64,000 nt of DNA from a virus: positions 1 to 64,000 of IMG/VR virus record IMGVR_UViG_3300042691_016049; one strand, given 5' to 3'. How positions within the stretch are numbered: the first letter of the stretch is position 1; the number at the start of each line of letters is the position of its first letter. This document shows, one piece after another, positions 17,736 to 24,346 of this stretch. The notes under the pieces are model-generated. The model was not told the DNA's origin and did not search any database. It saw only the letters and a program-made list of their open reading frames with translations. Made by a program: the position numbers and the translations under genes.

Positions 17736-17873
17736 TTAGCAAATGATCAAAAGGTTATTCTTCATCCAGTCTTTACCGATTCCTTTTTCAGCAAGACGAT
17801 TTGTGATGGCTTTCTTTAGTTGCTTTTCGCGCTGCGAAGAGCCCGACTTTTTCTTTTTAGTTTTGATTTTCAT
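17736..17873 (-). CDS. 45-residue basic protein
   Basis: Begins MKIKTKKKK and is mostly Lys, Arg, Ser and Gln, suggesting nucleic-acid contact. ATG at 17873 overlaps the 3' end of the upstream gene by 17 nt. Like several genes of this block, its start is preceded by an A/C-rich stretch and lacks a Shine-Dalgarno sequence. Function unknown. Confidence 0.55.
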   Translation of the reverse strand: MKIKTKKKKSGSSQREKQLKKAITNRLAEKGIGKDWMKNNLLIIC

Positions 17874-18057
17874 GGTTTGTGTGTTTGATGGAGATCCAAT
17901 CCTCCGTTTGTTGGTATGCTTCCAGACGGGGAACCCAAGGAACATTGCTGCACCATGAGACTCCTTCTGCCAGAAGCGAAGGTTGTTTGGGCTTTCGGAC
18001 AAGCAGCATGAGGTCATGCCACAGGTCGCATACAAATCTTACTTGTTCTTTAGACAT
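17857..18057 (-). CDS. Hypothetical protein, 66 residues
   Basis: ATG at 18057 (MSKEQVRF) is chosen because AGGAGG lies six bases upstream. The protein has several Trp and Cys residues and no recognised domain. Its start overlaps the stop of the preceding gene (ATGTCTAA). Function unknown. Confidence 0.65.
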   Translation of the reverse strand: MSKEQVRFVCDLWHDLMLLVRKPKQPSLLAEGVSWCSNVPWVPRLEAYQQTEDWISIKHTNHENQN

Positions 18058-18268
18058 AAGAATCCTCCTGACGTTGGCATTCAGCCCGAATAACTGAAAG
18101 GTCTTGAGCATGCGGCATACAGCCGAGGTGCATGCAGGCATCCAATACACGGGCATTTCCGAATTCTTGACATAGAGAGTAGAGCGGACGGGATTGAAAT
18201 GTTCTTCCGTTGATCCTGATGCCCTCCCAAAATTCGTAGTGGTCATTGCCACAGGCATCAGTCCACAT
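18050..18268 (-). CDS. Hypothetical protein, 72 residues, Cys/His-containing
   Basis: Contains scattered Cys and His (CGNDHYEFW and CMHLGCMPH), which could bind a metal, but no family is recognised. ATG at 18268 overlaps the previous gene's end by 11 nt. Function unknown. Confidence 0.6.
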   Translation of the reverse strand: MWTDACGNDHYEFWEGIRINGRTFQSRPLYSLCQEFGNARVLDACMHLGCMPHAQDLSVIRAECQRQEDSYV

Positions 18269-18470
18269 ATATTTCCCTCTGGTTTAAGCCGCGCATAGCT
18301 TTGGCTGTTAGCCTTGCCTCTTTTCTGGCAATTTTTGAATGAGAGCGGTTAGACATATGCTTTCGCAACTTGTCTTCCAGTGCCATTTTTATTGTTGTGA
18401 TCTCCGCAAAGCCCAGCCGCAATACATAGCCGCTGGTTGGTGATTTGTATTTTTGTATTTTTGTTTTCAT
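18258..18470 (-). CDS. Basic hypothetical protein, 70 residues
   Basis: Starts MKTKIQKYK, a recurring start in this block. An upstream ATG at 18494 (overlapping the previous stop as ATGTCTAA) is an alternative. The C-terminal half is helical and strongly basic (SKIARKEARLTAKAMRG), suggesting nucleic-acid binding. Function unknown. Confidence 0.6.
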   Translation of the reverse strand: MKTKIQKYKSPTSGYVLRLGFAEITTIKMALEDKLRKHMSNRSHSKIARKEARLTAKAMRGLNQREIYVD

Positions 18471-18486
18471 GGGTAGGCTTGTTGTG

Positions 18487-18732
18487 TTAGACATTGTCCG
18501 TCAACTGACGTTCAATGAAATCTTCATGGTCAATCCACGATTTTCCGCCTGAAGAGGGAGAAGATCCCGCTCCAGTGGCAGAGAAACCATTCGTCCCTCC
18601 GCCTCTTACGGCAAAAGAGAAGGCGGCAATCCGCTTTGCAGCCATACGGAATCGTCCCGACAGGAAGGGGCGTGGAGCCAGACGGCGAGCGGGTGAAAAG
18701 AAGTGGGCAACAAAAGGAAAATAGTTTTTCAT
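18487..18732 (-). CDS. Hypothetical protein, 81 residues (strand uncertain)
   Basis: A Gly/Ser/Arg-rich protein of unknown function, kept because its ATG overlaps the upstream stop by four bases, as its neighbours do. A plus-strand frame at 18515-18724 would encode an acidic-then-basic 69-residue protein and looks reasonable in composition, but it has no ribosome binding site and would be alone on its strand. Confidence 0.45.
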   Translation of the reverse strand: MKNYFPFVAHFFSPARRLAPRPFLSGRFRMAAKRIAAFSFAVRGGGTNGFSATGAGSSPSSGGKSWIDHEDFIERQLTDNV

Positions 18733-18998
18733 GCGGTTCTCCAGAATCGTAGCTTTTTCTTTCCGCCCTCTGTCACCATGCGCGTAGGGTAACGCCTTCC
18801 GTTGCGGCGTCCCTCTTTTGAGGCAATAGATCTAAGAAAATTCCAATCTGTTTCTAATCCAGTGTCAGGCCAAGCAAATGATTCCCCCACGTTTAGCTTG
18901 GAAAGCATAAACGGGAGAGGGTGGACAAGCGGCCCTCTCTCCCCCTTGCGGGGGAGGAGGACTTTGTCATCTATGGTGATGGTATAGGTGCGCTTCAC
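18729..18998 (-). CDS. Hypothetical protein, 89 residues
   Basis: GTG at 18998 is taken as the start: it shares four bases (GTGA) with the upstream stop and has GGAG six bases before it. The protein begins VKRTYTITIDD and has a basic C-terminus (GRRNGRRYP and KKKLRFW). It may bind DNA or RNA; no family is recognised. Confidence 0.6.
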   Translation of the reverse strand: MKRTYTITIDDKVLLPRKGERGPLVHPLPFMLSKLNVGESFAWPDTGLETDWNFLRSIASKEGRRNGRRYPTRMVTEGGKKKLRFWRTA

Positions 18999-19237
18999 CG
19001 ATTGCTCCAGAAGTGACCAGATAGCGCATCCGCCGCGCACTTATCACGGCATGATTCGCGGACATCTTCGTAGTTGGATTCTTTGAACCCGCGAGCCTTG
19101 GCAATAGTGGCAAGCGCAAATTCAACGTCATCATCATCCGCCATGGGATGAGTGAGGCGAAGCAATGCATCCATCATATCGGGAGATGCATCGATCATAT
19201 GTTGAGTAATCTTTCTGTCAGTGTGTAGCGGTATCAT
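18995..19237 (-). CDS. Hypothetical protein, 80 residues
   Basis: Predominantly helical protein with two acidic clusters. ATG at 19237 overlaps the preceding stop by four bases. No motif recognised. Confidence 0.65.
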   Translation of the reverse strand: MIPLHTDRKITQHMIDASPDMMDALLRLTHPMADDDDVEFALATIAKARGFKESNYEDVRESCRDKCAADALSGHFWSNR

Positions 19238-19398
19238 TTTGATTTATCGATTAGTTTTTGCAGGAAGTCTTTCGGTAGTTTGTAGGAATCATTCGACAAC
19301 ACCGATTTGTTGATCAGGCGAGTGGCATGGTCATTCAAGAACCAGTAGGTTCCTGCTGGTATGCCATTGATTTGGTTTTCTTTTAGTGTGGCAGTCAC
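19234..19398 (-). CDS. Hypothetical protein, 54 residues
   Basis: GTG at 19398 is preferred as the start because it shares GTGA with the stop of the upstream gene and follows AAAGGGAAAG. A TTG at 19443 would give 69 residues with a 49 nt overlap. Mixed composition, lysine-rich C-terminus, function unknown. Confidence 0.55.
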   Translation of the reverse strand: MTATLKENQINGIPAGTYWFLNDHATRLINKSVLSNDSYKLPKDFLQKLIDKSK

Positions 19399-19574
19399 AG
19401 CGTCTTTCCCTTTGATGGCGCTGACGTTACGATAGCCTTGCAAGCAGAACGTGCCGCCGCTTCGACTCTATCGATAGTTTCCTGACTTACTCTGGAAAAC
19501 TTGTGGGCGCGATTTGCCTCTGCGAATTCCAGAATGAACTTTTTAACTTGTGATGGTTTTGTCAGGTTATTCAT
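19395..19574 (-). CDS. Hypothetical protein, 59 residues
   Basis: ATG at 19574 (MNNLTKPSQV). The protein is helical, with alternating charged residues (SQETIDRVEAAARSAC). It lies 4 nt downstream of the previous stop. Function unknown. Confidence 0.6.
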   Translation of the reverse strand: MNNLTKPSQVKKFILEFAEANRAHKFSRVSQETIDRVEAAARSACKAIVTSAPSKGKTL

Positions 19575-19578
19575 GGTG

Positions 19579-19785
19579 TTAGCGGATTCCGAATGCTTCG
19601 GGTTTCGCGGCATAGAAGGCGAACGCATCCCGCAAGCGGTAACGCTCTAGAATGCGCGTGATCTTGTCCATGCGCGGATGGATTGAGGCAAGCTCATAGA
19701 GTGCCAGTTTCAGGGCGCGGCATTTCATCATGGATTGATCCAATCCGAAATGCTTTGCTGCTTGGATTTTGTCAGTGGTTTTCAT
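19579..19785 (-). CDS. Hypothetical protein, 68 residues
   Basis: ATG at 19785 (MKTTDKIQ) follows an A/C-rich leader without a Shine-Dalgarno and lies just below a long hairpin at 19808-19858. It is mostly helical with an Arg-rich middle (ILERYRLRDAF). Function unknown. Confidence 0.6.
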   Translation of the reverse strand: MKTTDKIQAAKHFGLDQSMMKCRALKLALYELASIHPRMDKITRILERYRLRDAFAFYAAKPEAFGIR

Positions 19786-19807
19786 TGTGGTGTTTTTGTT
19801 TTCGGGC

Positions 19808-19858
19808 TGAAGCAACCCATTCCGCCCCCTGTCACCAAGGAACGGATGGAGTGCTTCA
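19808..19858 (-). other. Long imperfect hairpin upstream of the 19785 start
   Basis: On the minus strand, TGAAGCA and TGCTTCA pair as the base of the stem and CCAT/ATGG continue it, with two mismatches over about 18 positions. It lies between two small genes, directly before a start codon that lacks a ribosome binding site. It has no T-run, so a processing or stability signal is as likely as termination. Confidence 0.5.
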
Positions 19859-20062
19859 CCGAGTCTCGCCGCCGAAGGTAACAAGACTGATGGAAGTTAG
19901 AATTCTATTTGATTCAGCATCATACAGATCTTCCCAAACGTGTTTGACGTGGTAGACATCTGAATTATTATCGTGCCGATAATTAATCTCAACGTTGCGC
20001 GGATCGACCCCGCAATGGTCGCAGATTTTTTGGATTTTGTTTATCAGTTGTTGTGCGTTCAT
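19856..20062 (-). CDS. Hypothetical protein, 68 residues
   Basis: Contains a possible metal-binding pair (CDHCG, residues 14-18) and an otherwise beta-rich composition. ATG at 20062 shares four bases with the upstream stop and has AGGAG close by. Function unknown. Confidence 0.65.
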   Translation of the reverse strand: MNAQQLINKIQKICDHCGVDPRNVEINYRHDNNSDVYHVKHVWEDLYDAESNRILTSISLVTFGGETR

Positions 20063-20235
20063 TTTCCGCTCCTGATTTTTCCAAGAACGCGAGAAAGCTG
20101 CCTGTTCAAGGTTTTCCCGTAATCGTCCCCGTGTTTTTTTGTCAATTCATCGATGGCATTAGCCGCGATGATGATTAGTGCTGTCAGATATTCTGACCGA
20201 ATAGTTTCTGTCTGTGGTTTATTTTTAGTTTTCAT
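20059..20235 (-). CDS. Hypothetical protein, 58 residues
   Basis: ATG at 20235 (MKTKNKPQ) lies just after two stacked hairpins. The protein has a helical alanine/isoleucine-rich core and a basic C-terminus. The in-frame TTG at 20262 falls inside the hairpin and is less likely. Function unknown. Confidence 0.6.
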   Translation of the reverse strand: MKTKNKPQTETIRSEYLTALIIIAANAIDELTKKHGDDYGKTLNRQLSRVLGKIRSGK

Positions 20236-20245
20236 TGTGGTGGAT

Positions 20246-20287
20246 TGGGGAAGATTCCCCATTCTGCCCTCTCCGAAGAGAGGACAG
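20246..20287 (-). other. Paired hairpins with C(UUCG)G tetraloop at a unit boundary
   Basis: Read on the minus strand, CTGTCCTCTC and GAGAGGGCAG pair over ten positions around a UUCG loop closed by C-G, followed at once by TGGGGAA/TTCCCCA. The single non-Watson-Crick position is U.G on the minus-strand RNA but would be C.A on the plus strand, so the minus-strand transcript is the folded one. It lies between the DUF932 gene stop and the next start. Confidence 0.7.
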
Positions 20288-20303
20288 ATGGGAAACCCTC
20301 GCC

Positions 20304-21344
20304 CTAGTTGGCAAGAGCCGCTTGCCTGACCGCTTCCTGACCACGGGAGAACATGGTCACCCGATCAGGGCCAGCGAGCATGGCGATGAAGTTGCGCTTA
20401 TGCTCCGCCGCTGAACCAAGTTGCGAGCGGTAAACCCGCGAGGCAAGGTTAGCTTTGCGCCCCGTGCCATTGCCGCTTGTCCAGTATTCTGTCGCGCCAT
20501 TGGCGAGGTCATAGAGGTTGCGCCCCTTGTTCCCAATGCCATTGGCGAACAGGTCAGCAATTTCCCGTGCCGCATTCATCGAACGGGTGGCGAGTTTGTT
20601 ATCTTTCGCGTCTGTTGTCATGCAGAAATATCCCGCAGCCATTGCAAGCGCATCATTCGCATCGCAGGCGTGGTCAGCAAGATATTCCATGACTTTGACA
20701 AGCTCCACGCGCCCCTTGAGGATAGCGTTCAGGAGGTCACCGAGACCTTCAAGCGCGAATTCAGCGTTTTTTGTATGGTAAACTTTGAACTTGTTTTCCG
20801 CCGCATTGCGCGACCACTGAAAAGTGTTCATGCAAACGATACGGATAGCAGAGTCGAAAGACTCCATTGCGATTGTCCCGTCATGCGATGTTACAAAATT
20901 CAAATTTGCTTTGAATTGGTCACCATTAATGACGAGGTCGGAGTTTCCAATGTCGCAAGAGATGGAAAACTTTTTTCCACGCTCCAATGTGCAGACCGAA
21001 GTCACCTTGCAGTCGAGATCCCGCAAGGATTTCTGCATGACATTCCAAATTTCCCGATTGCTGATGACTTTGTAACCCGCCTTGGGAATGTGAAGCGGAA
21101 CCAAGGCATCCCGCCCCGAAAGATCAGGGCGAACTTTGCGGTGATCCGCCACAAGAACTTTGTAGTCTTCCAAGGTTGCGGTTTCCCCGTCCACCTGAAC
21201 GAAGGCGGGGCTTTCGATGATATCGAACAGCAAAGGAGAGACTTCCGTGTCTCCGATTGCTGAAACGTGTTGGGCTAATCCATGCCATTCGGTTCCCTCG
21301 ATGGAGAGGACAATGTCATGGGGCTGTTCGATTTTGTGACTCAT
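20304..21344 (-). CDS. DUF932-family phage protein
   Basis: A 346-residue protein resembling the DUF932 family of phage and plasmid proteins of unknown biochemical role. Family-like features are an N-terminal acidic beta-rich half, a central TIAMESFDSAIRIVCMNT block, and a helical C-terminus with NGIGNKGRNLYDLANGATEYWT. ATG at 21344 (MSHKIEQP) follows a duplicated A-rich leader and no clear ribosome site; an in-frame ATG at 21386 would read through those repeats. It is the largest gene among the small proteins of this block. Confidence 0.75.
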   Translation of the reverse strand: MSHKIEQPHDIVLSIEGTEWHGLAQHVSAIGDTEVSPLLFDIIESPAFVQVDGETATLEDYKVLVADHRKVRPDLSGRDALVPLHIPKAGYKVISNREIWNVMQKSLRDLDCKVTSVCTLERGKKFSISCDIGNSDLVINGDQFKANLNFVTSHDGTIAMESFDSAIRIVCMNTFQWSRNAAENKFKVYHTKNAEFALEGLGDLLNAILKGRVELVKVMEYLADHACDANDALAMAAGYFCMTTDAKDNKLATRSMNAAREIADLFANGIGNKGRNLYDLANGATEYWTSGNGTGRKANLASRVYRSQLGSAAEHKRNFIAMLAGPDRVTMFSRGQEAVRQAALAN

Positions 21345-21640
21345 ATGTGTGGTTTTTTCTATGTGTGGTTTTTTGGTTTTTCTCATTCCTCATCTTGTCA
21401 CCCTATCGGGGCAAGGTTCGGTCTGATGAAAGTGAAAGTATCAGTGGGGAAAACTTTGTCAACTGGTTTTTTTAAAAAAAGATCAGGAAATTTTTGGGGG
21501 GAGAATTTGCCCCTTGTCACCTCGTTTTTCGGGGGTGTCATCATAGCGGGGCGGGAAAGAAAATCGTTTTGCGGGGCGTTTAAAGCGTGGAAATCGGACG
21601 GGACGGGGCGGAGGATCGGACTCCGCGCACCTTGTCACCT
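21345..21640 (-). promoter_or_regulatory. Non-coding control region with three CTTGTCACC repeats
   Basis: About 296 bp without a credible gene, between an 83-residue gene and the DUF932 gene. A perfect CTTGTCACC occurs at 21394-21402, 21513-21521 and 21631-21639 (the last touching the upstream stop), spaced 119 and 118 bp. A 14 bp direct repeat, ATGTGTGGTTTTTT, lies at 21345-21358 and 21361-21374, next to the DUF932 start. TTGACA on the minus strand near 21460 could be a -35 element but has no good -10. It may be an operator or iteron array. Confidence 0.5.
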
Positions 21641-21892
21641 TCAGAGGTTGCCAAATGTTTTCGGGGCATTCAGCCAATCCCACCAATTGCGGAAATTGGC
21701 AAAGGCGGGGCGTCCCCGTCTGTTATATTCTTCTAACAGGTTGCAAACTGATAGCAGCCTGTCCAATATGGGAAGATCACTTGCGGGGAGTCTCTCCTCT
21801 AATTCCCTGAAGAGTCGCGAGGACATATTGTCCCCCCGTCCCCATATGCCATTGATTACCAATCTTGCCTCTTTTTCTGTTAGCGGTTCCAT
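21641..21892 (-). CDS. Hypothetical protein, 83 residues
   Basis: Begins MEPLTEKEARLVINGIWG and is helical, with a Trp/Asn-rich C-terminus. It starts 4 nt after the preceding stop. No family recognised. Confidence 0.6.
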   Translation of the reverse strand: MEPLTEKEARLVINGIWGRGDNMSSRLFRELEERLPASDLPILDRLLSVCNLLEEYNRRGRPAFANFRNWWDWLNAPKTFGNL

Positions 21893-21896
21893 AGGA

Positions 21897-22232
21897 TCAA
21901 AGGGAATTCATGGCGAGAGCGACCAATGCCTTGTGAGCTTCAAGCACCCTCTCCCGTGCGCGATTTATTAAGGCTTTCGCCTCTTTTTCTTTTTCCGCAA
22001 CCTGATTTTCTGCCCGTGCAAGCATGGAATTTGCCTGTCTGTTAGCGTCTGCGACCAGTCTTTCGCACTGTTCCCGTGTATCTTTAAGGCTAATTTCGGG
22101 GACAAGATCGGACTTCATGGCCGCTTCCAACTCAAAACGAATCGAGGACAGCCACGGGCCAAGATAGGAATTCGGGCCAAGCTTGGCAATGGCCTGATTT
22201 ATGATTTCCAACTCTTCTTTTTTTGTGATCAT
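21897..22232 (-). CDS. Coiled-coil hypothetical protein, 111 residues
   Basis: Residues 50-105 form a clear Ala/Glu/Arg helical repeat (QVAEKEKEAKALINRARER), expected to be a coiled coil. ATG at 22232 (MITKKEEL) follows an A-rich leader without a Shine-Dalgarno, itself below a double hairpin at 22262-22302. Function unknown. Confidence 0.65.
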   Translation of the reverse strand: MITKKEELEIINQAIAKLGPNSYLGPWLSSIRFELEAAMKSDLVPEISLKDTREQCERLVADANRQANSMLARAENQVAEKEKEAKALINRARERVLEAHKALVALAMNSL

Positions 22233-22261
22233 GTGATTATTTTTTATTTTGGTTTTTAGTT

Positions 22262-22302
22262 GGGGATTTTCCCCGTGCTGGCCTCTCACTAGGAGAGACC
22301 AG
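22262..22302 (-). other. Paired hairpins at a unit boundary
   Basis: On the minus strand CTGGTCTCTC pairs with GAGAGGCCAG (ten positions, one U.G that would be C.A on the other strand), followed by GGGGA/TCCCC. The architecture and part of the sequence match the pair at 20246-20287. It separates the GP88-like gene from the coiled-coil gene. Confidence 0.65.
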
Positions 22303-22323
22303 AGGCGGGAACAATTCGCCTTA

Positions 22324-23181
22324 TCAGTGGACGCCTATTGCAATAGGAACCCCACGGAATTTTTCCGAGCCGCATGCGTGGCCTGATGGGGTGCAATCCC
22401 CGCAGCGTCCCGCGCAAACGAATACGCGCCGCCCCGCTTGTTCGCGAACGTCCCGCGCATAGTCTGCAAATCCCGCATTTCGTTTGCTCTGGTAGGCCCT
22501 CCCGTGATCCTTGGCGGTCTCGATGGCGATGAATTCTCCCCGTGCAATGGGGAGGCGGGAAACAGCTTGTTTCTCCTCCTCTGTCCCCTTCCCTCCGCTT
22601 GAAAGGTTCAGGAGGTAGTTAGACGGGAAACGCGCCCCGCTTTCAGCGTAGGCGAGGAGAAGCGCCCATGATTTGCTGTATCCGTAAACCTGAAGATCAG
22701 GCCGCGCAAAGCAGAGGCGAAACCAGAACGCGAGGATTTCGGGGGACGCGAAATCCCCATCAACATAAAGACGGACAATCGCCCTTTGAGGGAGGGCCAT
22801 CCAAGCCGTGACAATTTCGTCGCGCCCCTCTTTTGTCCGCAAACGAGTCGAATTAATCAGTTGACGCATAAATGCCGCAGGATAGCGCCAAGCTTTGAAG
22901 CTGTAGCAGAATCCCCCCATCAGTTCCCCGTTTTCCCCGTAAAGGCATTTCCCCGCTTGTGGGCAGTCAATCCCCGCCAAGGATGAGAAAGCGTAGAAAG
23001 GAAGCTTTGAATTCCCGCCCTCCGCGAATACGGCGGGAAGCTTCCCCGAATCAATCCGCCGATAGCAGGATTGCCAACCGATCCCGCGAGACATGAAGAG
23101 GCCGCGCAAAGGTTCGACAGATTGCGCTTCCACGCATTGCAAGGCCCCCGAATAGAGGGAAAGAGTGAATTGTTTTTTCAT
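22324..23181 (-). CDS. GP88-like phage protein
   Basis: A 285-residue protein resembling the phage 'gene product 88' family, known from many phages and of unproven function. Matching features are the Cys-containing block DCPQAGKCLYGE followed by CYSFKAWRYPAAF, then VRLYVDGDFASPEILAFWF, QVYGYSKSW and NYLLNLSSGG, and a Cys-rich C-terminus (CAGRCGDCTPSGHAC). The conserved Cys and Asp suggest a metal-dependent or iron-sulphur enzyme; that is inference. ATG at 23181 is used. A longer start would run into the preceding gene. Confidence 0.75.
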   Translation of the reverse strand: MKKQFTLSLYSGALQCVEAQSVEPLRGLFMSRGIGWQSCYRRIDSGKLPAVFAEGGNSKLPFYAFSSLAGIDCPQAGKCLYGENGELMGGFCYSFKAWRYPAAFMRQLINSTRLRTKEGRDEIVTAWMALPQRAIVRLYVDGDFASPEILAFWFRLCFARPDLQVYGYSKSWALLLAYAESGARFPSNYLLNLSSGGKGTEEEKQAVSRLPIARGEFIAIETAKDHGRAYQSKRNAGFADYARDVREQAGRRVFVCAGRCGDCTPSGHACGSEKFRGVPIAIGVH

Positions 23182-23188
23182 TGGTGCG

Positions 23189-23389
23189 TTAGTGTTGAAA
23201 GAAAAGGTTGACAAGGTGAAGCCCGAAAACAAAAGCCACGAGAGCCACGCAAAGCGCAAAGCCTGAAGCTTGTTTAAATTCTCGCAAGATCCCGCCAAGG
23301 TAGAAAGCAAAGCGGGACGGATTCCGAATGATAGCGCGAACGTGCAAGGTGCAGCGTCCGCCCAATGAATTAGGCAATGGTGTTTTCAT
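23189..23389 (-). CDS. 66-residue membrane protein, first gene of leftward unit
   Basis: One hydrophobic span near residues 44-64 (ALCVALVAFVFG) after a basic N-terminus. ATG at 23389 lies one or two bases from the predicted first transcribed base of a TTGACA promoter at 23398-23426, so its mRNA may be leaderless. It ends 7 nt before the GP88-like start. Function unknown. Confidence 0.65.
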   Translation of the reverse strand: MKTPLPNSLGGRCTLHVRAIIRNPSRFAFYLGGILREFKQASGFALCVALVAFVFGLHLVNLFFQH

Positions 23390-23397
23390 GCACGGGG

Positions 23398-23426
23398 AGA
23401 ATCTGACGGGAAGGGGGGAATGTCAA
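23398..23426 (-). promoter_or_regulatory. Sigma70-like promoter for the 23389 gene
   Basis: Minus strand: -35 TTGACA at 23426-23421, 17 bp spacer, -10 GATTCT at 23403-23398 (3 of 6 matches). The start codon at 23389 falls about nine bases after the -10, at or next to the expected transcription start. Confidence 0.5.
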
Positions 23427-23459
23427 CACGTTTTTTCAATTTATTTTTAGCAATGCTAA

Positions 23460-23474
23460 TTGGAATAATTCCAA
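23460..23474. promoter_or_regulatory. 15 bp perfect palindrome in divergent control region
   Basis: TTGGAATAATTCCAA is a perfect inverted repeat between two divergent promoters, 34 bp beyond the leftward -35 box. It is the right size for a dimeric repressor or activator site; the regulator is unknown. Confidence 0.5.
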
Positions 23475-23536
23475 ATAGGAATTGACGTAGTGCGGGAAGG
23501 GAAATTCGCGACAGAGAAAACGTGCATTGCAATACA

Positions 23537-23550
23537 TGACAAAAATGTCA
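23537..23550. promoter_or_regulatory. TGACA-AAAA-TGTCA inverted repeat
   Basis: A 14 bp interrupted palindrome ending 14 bp before the rightward -35 box at 23565. Together with the palindrome at 23460 it suggests a control switch for the divergent transcripts. No binding protein is identified. Confidence 0.5.
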
Positions 23551-23564
23551 GGTAAAAAAATCAT

Positions 23565-23592
23565 TTGACAATTAATGCGGGGAGGATAGATT
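23565..23592 (+). promoter_or_regulatory. Sigma70-like promoter for the 23603 gene
   Basis: TTGACA at 23565-23570, 16 bp spacer, TAGATT at 23587-23592 (4 of 6 matches). Expected transcription start is near 23599, only four bases before ATG at 23603. The GGGGAGGA at 23579-23586 is inside the spacer and would not be on the transcript. Confidence 0.6.
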
Positions 23593-23602
23593 TGCCCCTG
23601 TT

Positions 23603-23896
23603 ATGGAAAACACCACTGAAAACACGATGGGCGCGGGAGCAATCGCCACGCAAAAGCCAATCCCCTTTTATTACGGGGAGAGGACAGAAAAGACTCCGCT
23701 TGAACGCATCGACAATCTGGAGAAGCAGCTATTCAACGCGCAAGAGATGCTCGCGACAATTGAGGCGGACGGAGATCATTCCTCGCATCTCCATGGGTTT
23801 TATAAGTCGCGAGTCCATAAGCTTGACTTAAAGCTTGAAGACTTGAAGCGGGAATTTCCGCCCGTCTTTTTCTCGGTGCGTCACTTCGTCGGATAG
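23603..23896 (+). CDS. Hypothetical protein, 97 residues, first gene of plus-strand island
   Basis: Helical middle section (IDNLEKQLFNAQEMLATIE) typical of a short coiled coil, with a second charged helix near residues 68-85. It starts almost at the predicted transcription start and is followed by a strong terminator, so it appears to be a single-gene unit. Position next to palindromic sites makes a regulatory role possible, but no DNA-binding motif is seen. Confidence 0.65.
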   Translation: MENTTENTMGAGAIATQKPIPFYYGERTEKTPLERIDNLEKQLFNAQEMLATIEADGDHSSHLHGFYKSRVHKLDLKLEDLKREFPPVFFSVRHFVG

Positions 23897-23917
23897 TCTC
23901 CTCGCTTCCCTCTCATG

Positions 23918-23953
23918 CCCCGTCAGGCGAAAGCTTGGCGGGGTTTTTCTTTT
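23918..23953 (+). terminator. Intrinsic terminator after the 23603 gene
   Basis: An 11 bp stem (CCCCGTCAGGC with GCTTGGCGGGG, two G.U pairs) capped by a GAAA tetraloop, followed directly by TTTTTCTTTT. The structure is textbook for rho-independent termination on the plus strand. Confidence 0.9.
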
Positions 23954-24311
23954 CGGGGTTTTCCCCTGCGGGATATGGCTCGACTCTTGAAGGTCTCCCC
24001 GTTTGCGCATGGCATAGGTTCCCCGCTTTCTCTGTAGCTTCCCCCATACCAACATAGCGCCCGACCAATCAAAGCCCCTCATATGGCCGTATAAGCGGAG
24101 ACTCATCTATCAAGTCATGGGATCGGGGCGGGATGGCATGAGACATGAGAGCCAACTATCAGAGCGGACGGGGGACAGCGCACGGCGGGGACAGCCAGCC
24201 GATAGGCGCAAACCCGCTCGCAAATCACAGACCCCACCCCACGGGTGTTGACCCCACGTTCTCATTAGCGCGGGCACTGGCTCCACGAAAATACCTGTTT
24301 TCAAATATTGT
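23954..24311. other. About 360 bp non-coding stretch
   Basis: Lies between a terminator and the next promoter. It is G/C-rich in its second half, with runs such as CGGGGCGGG and short repeats (CATGAGACATGAGAG). No credible gene, tRNA or strong hairpin was found; a minus-strand frame here would cross the terminator and is rejected. An origin or other cis-acting site is possible but unsupported. Confidence 0.4.
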
Positions 24312-24340
24312 TTGACAAAACTAATCTTAGTAACTACATT
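24312..24340 (+). promoter_or_regulatory. Sigma70-like promoter for the HNH gene
   Basis: TTGACA at 24312-24317, 17 bp spacer, TACATT at 24335-24340 (5 of 6 matches to TATAAT), then six bases and ATG at 24347. The A of the start codon is the expected first transcribed base, so this mRNA should be leaderless. Confidence 0.75.
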
Positions 24341-24346
24341 GCTAGT

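Noticed and set aside
18515-18724. Plus-strand 69-residue frame as the real gene
   Set aside because: Composition is plausible, but no ribosome site or promoter is present and the minus-strand frame fits the overlap chain; left as an alternative.
20421-21263. 280-residue plus-strand frame
   Set aside because: Exactly antisense to the DUF932 gene, which has recognisable family motifs; no ribosome site and atypical composition.
21483-21686. 67-residue minus-strand frame in the control region
   Set aside because: Low-complexity Pro/Arg composition, overlaps two of the three CTTGTCACC repeats and the upstream gene.
21282-21971. 229-residue plus-strand frame
   Set aside because: Runs antisense through three leftward genes and the control region with repeats; no protein-like features.
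23828-24106. 92-residue minus-strand frame
   Set aside because: Crosses the strong terminator at 23918-23953 and overlaps the plus-strand gene.
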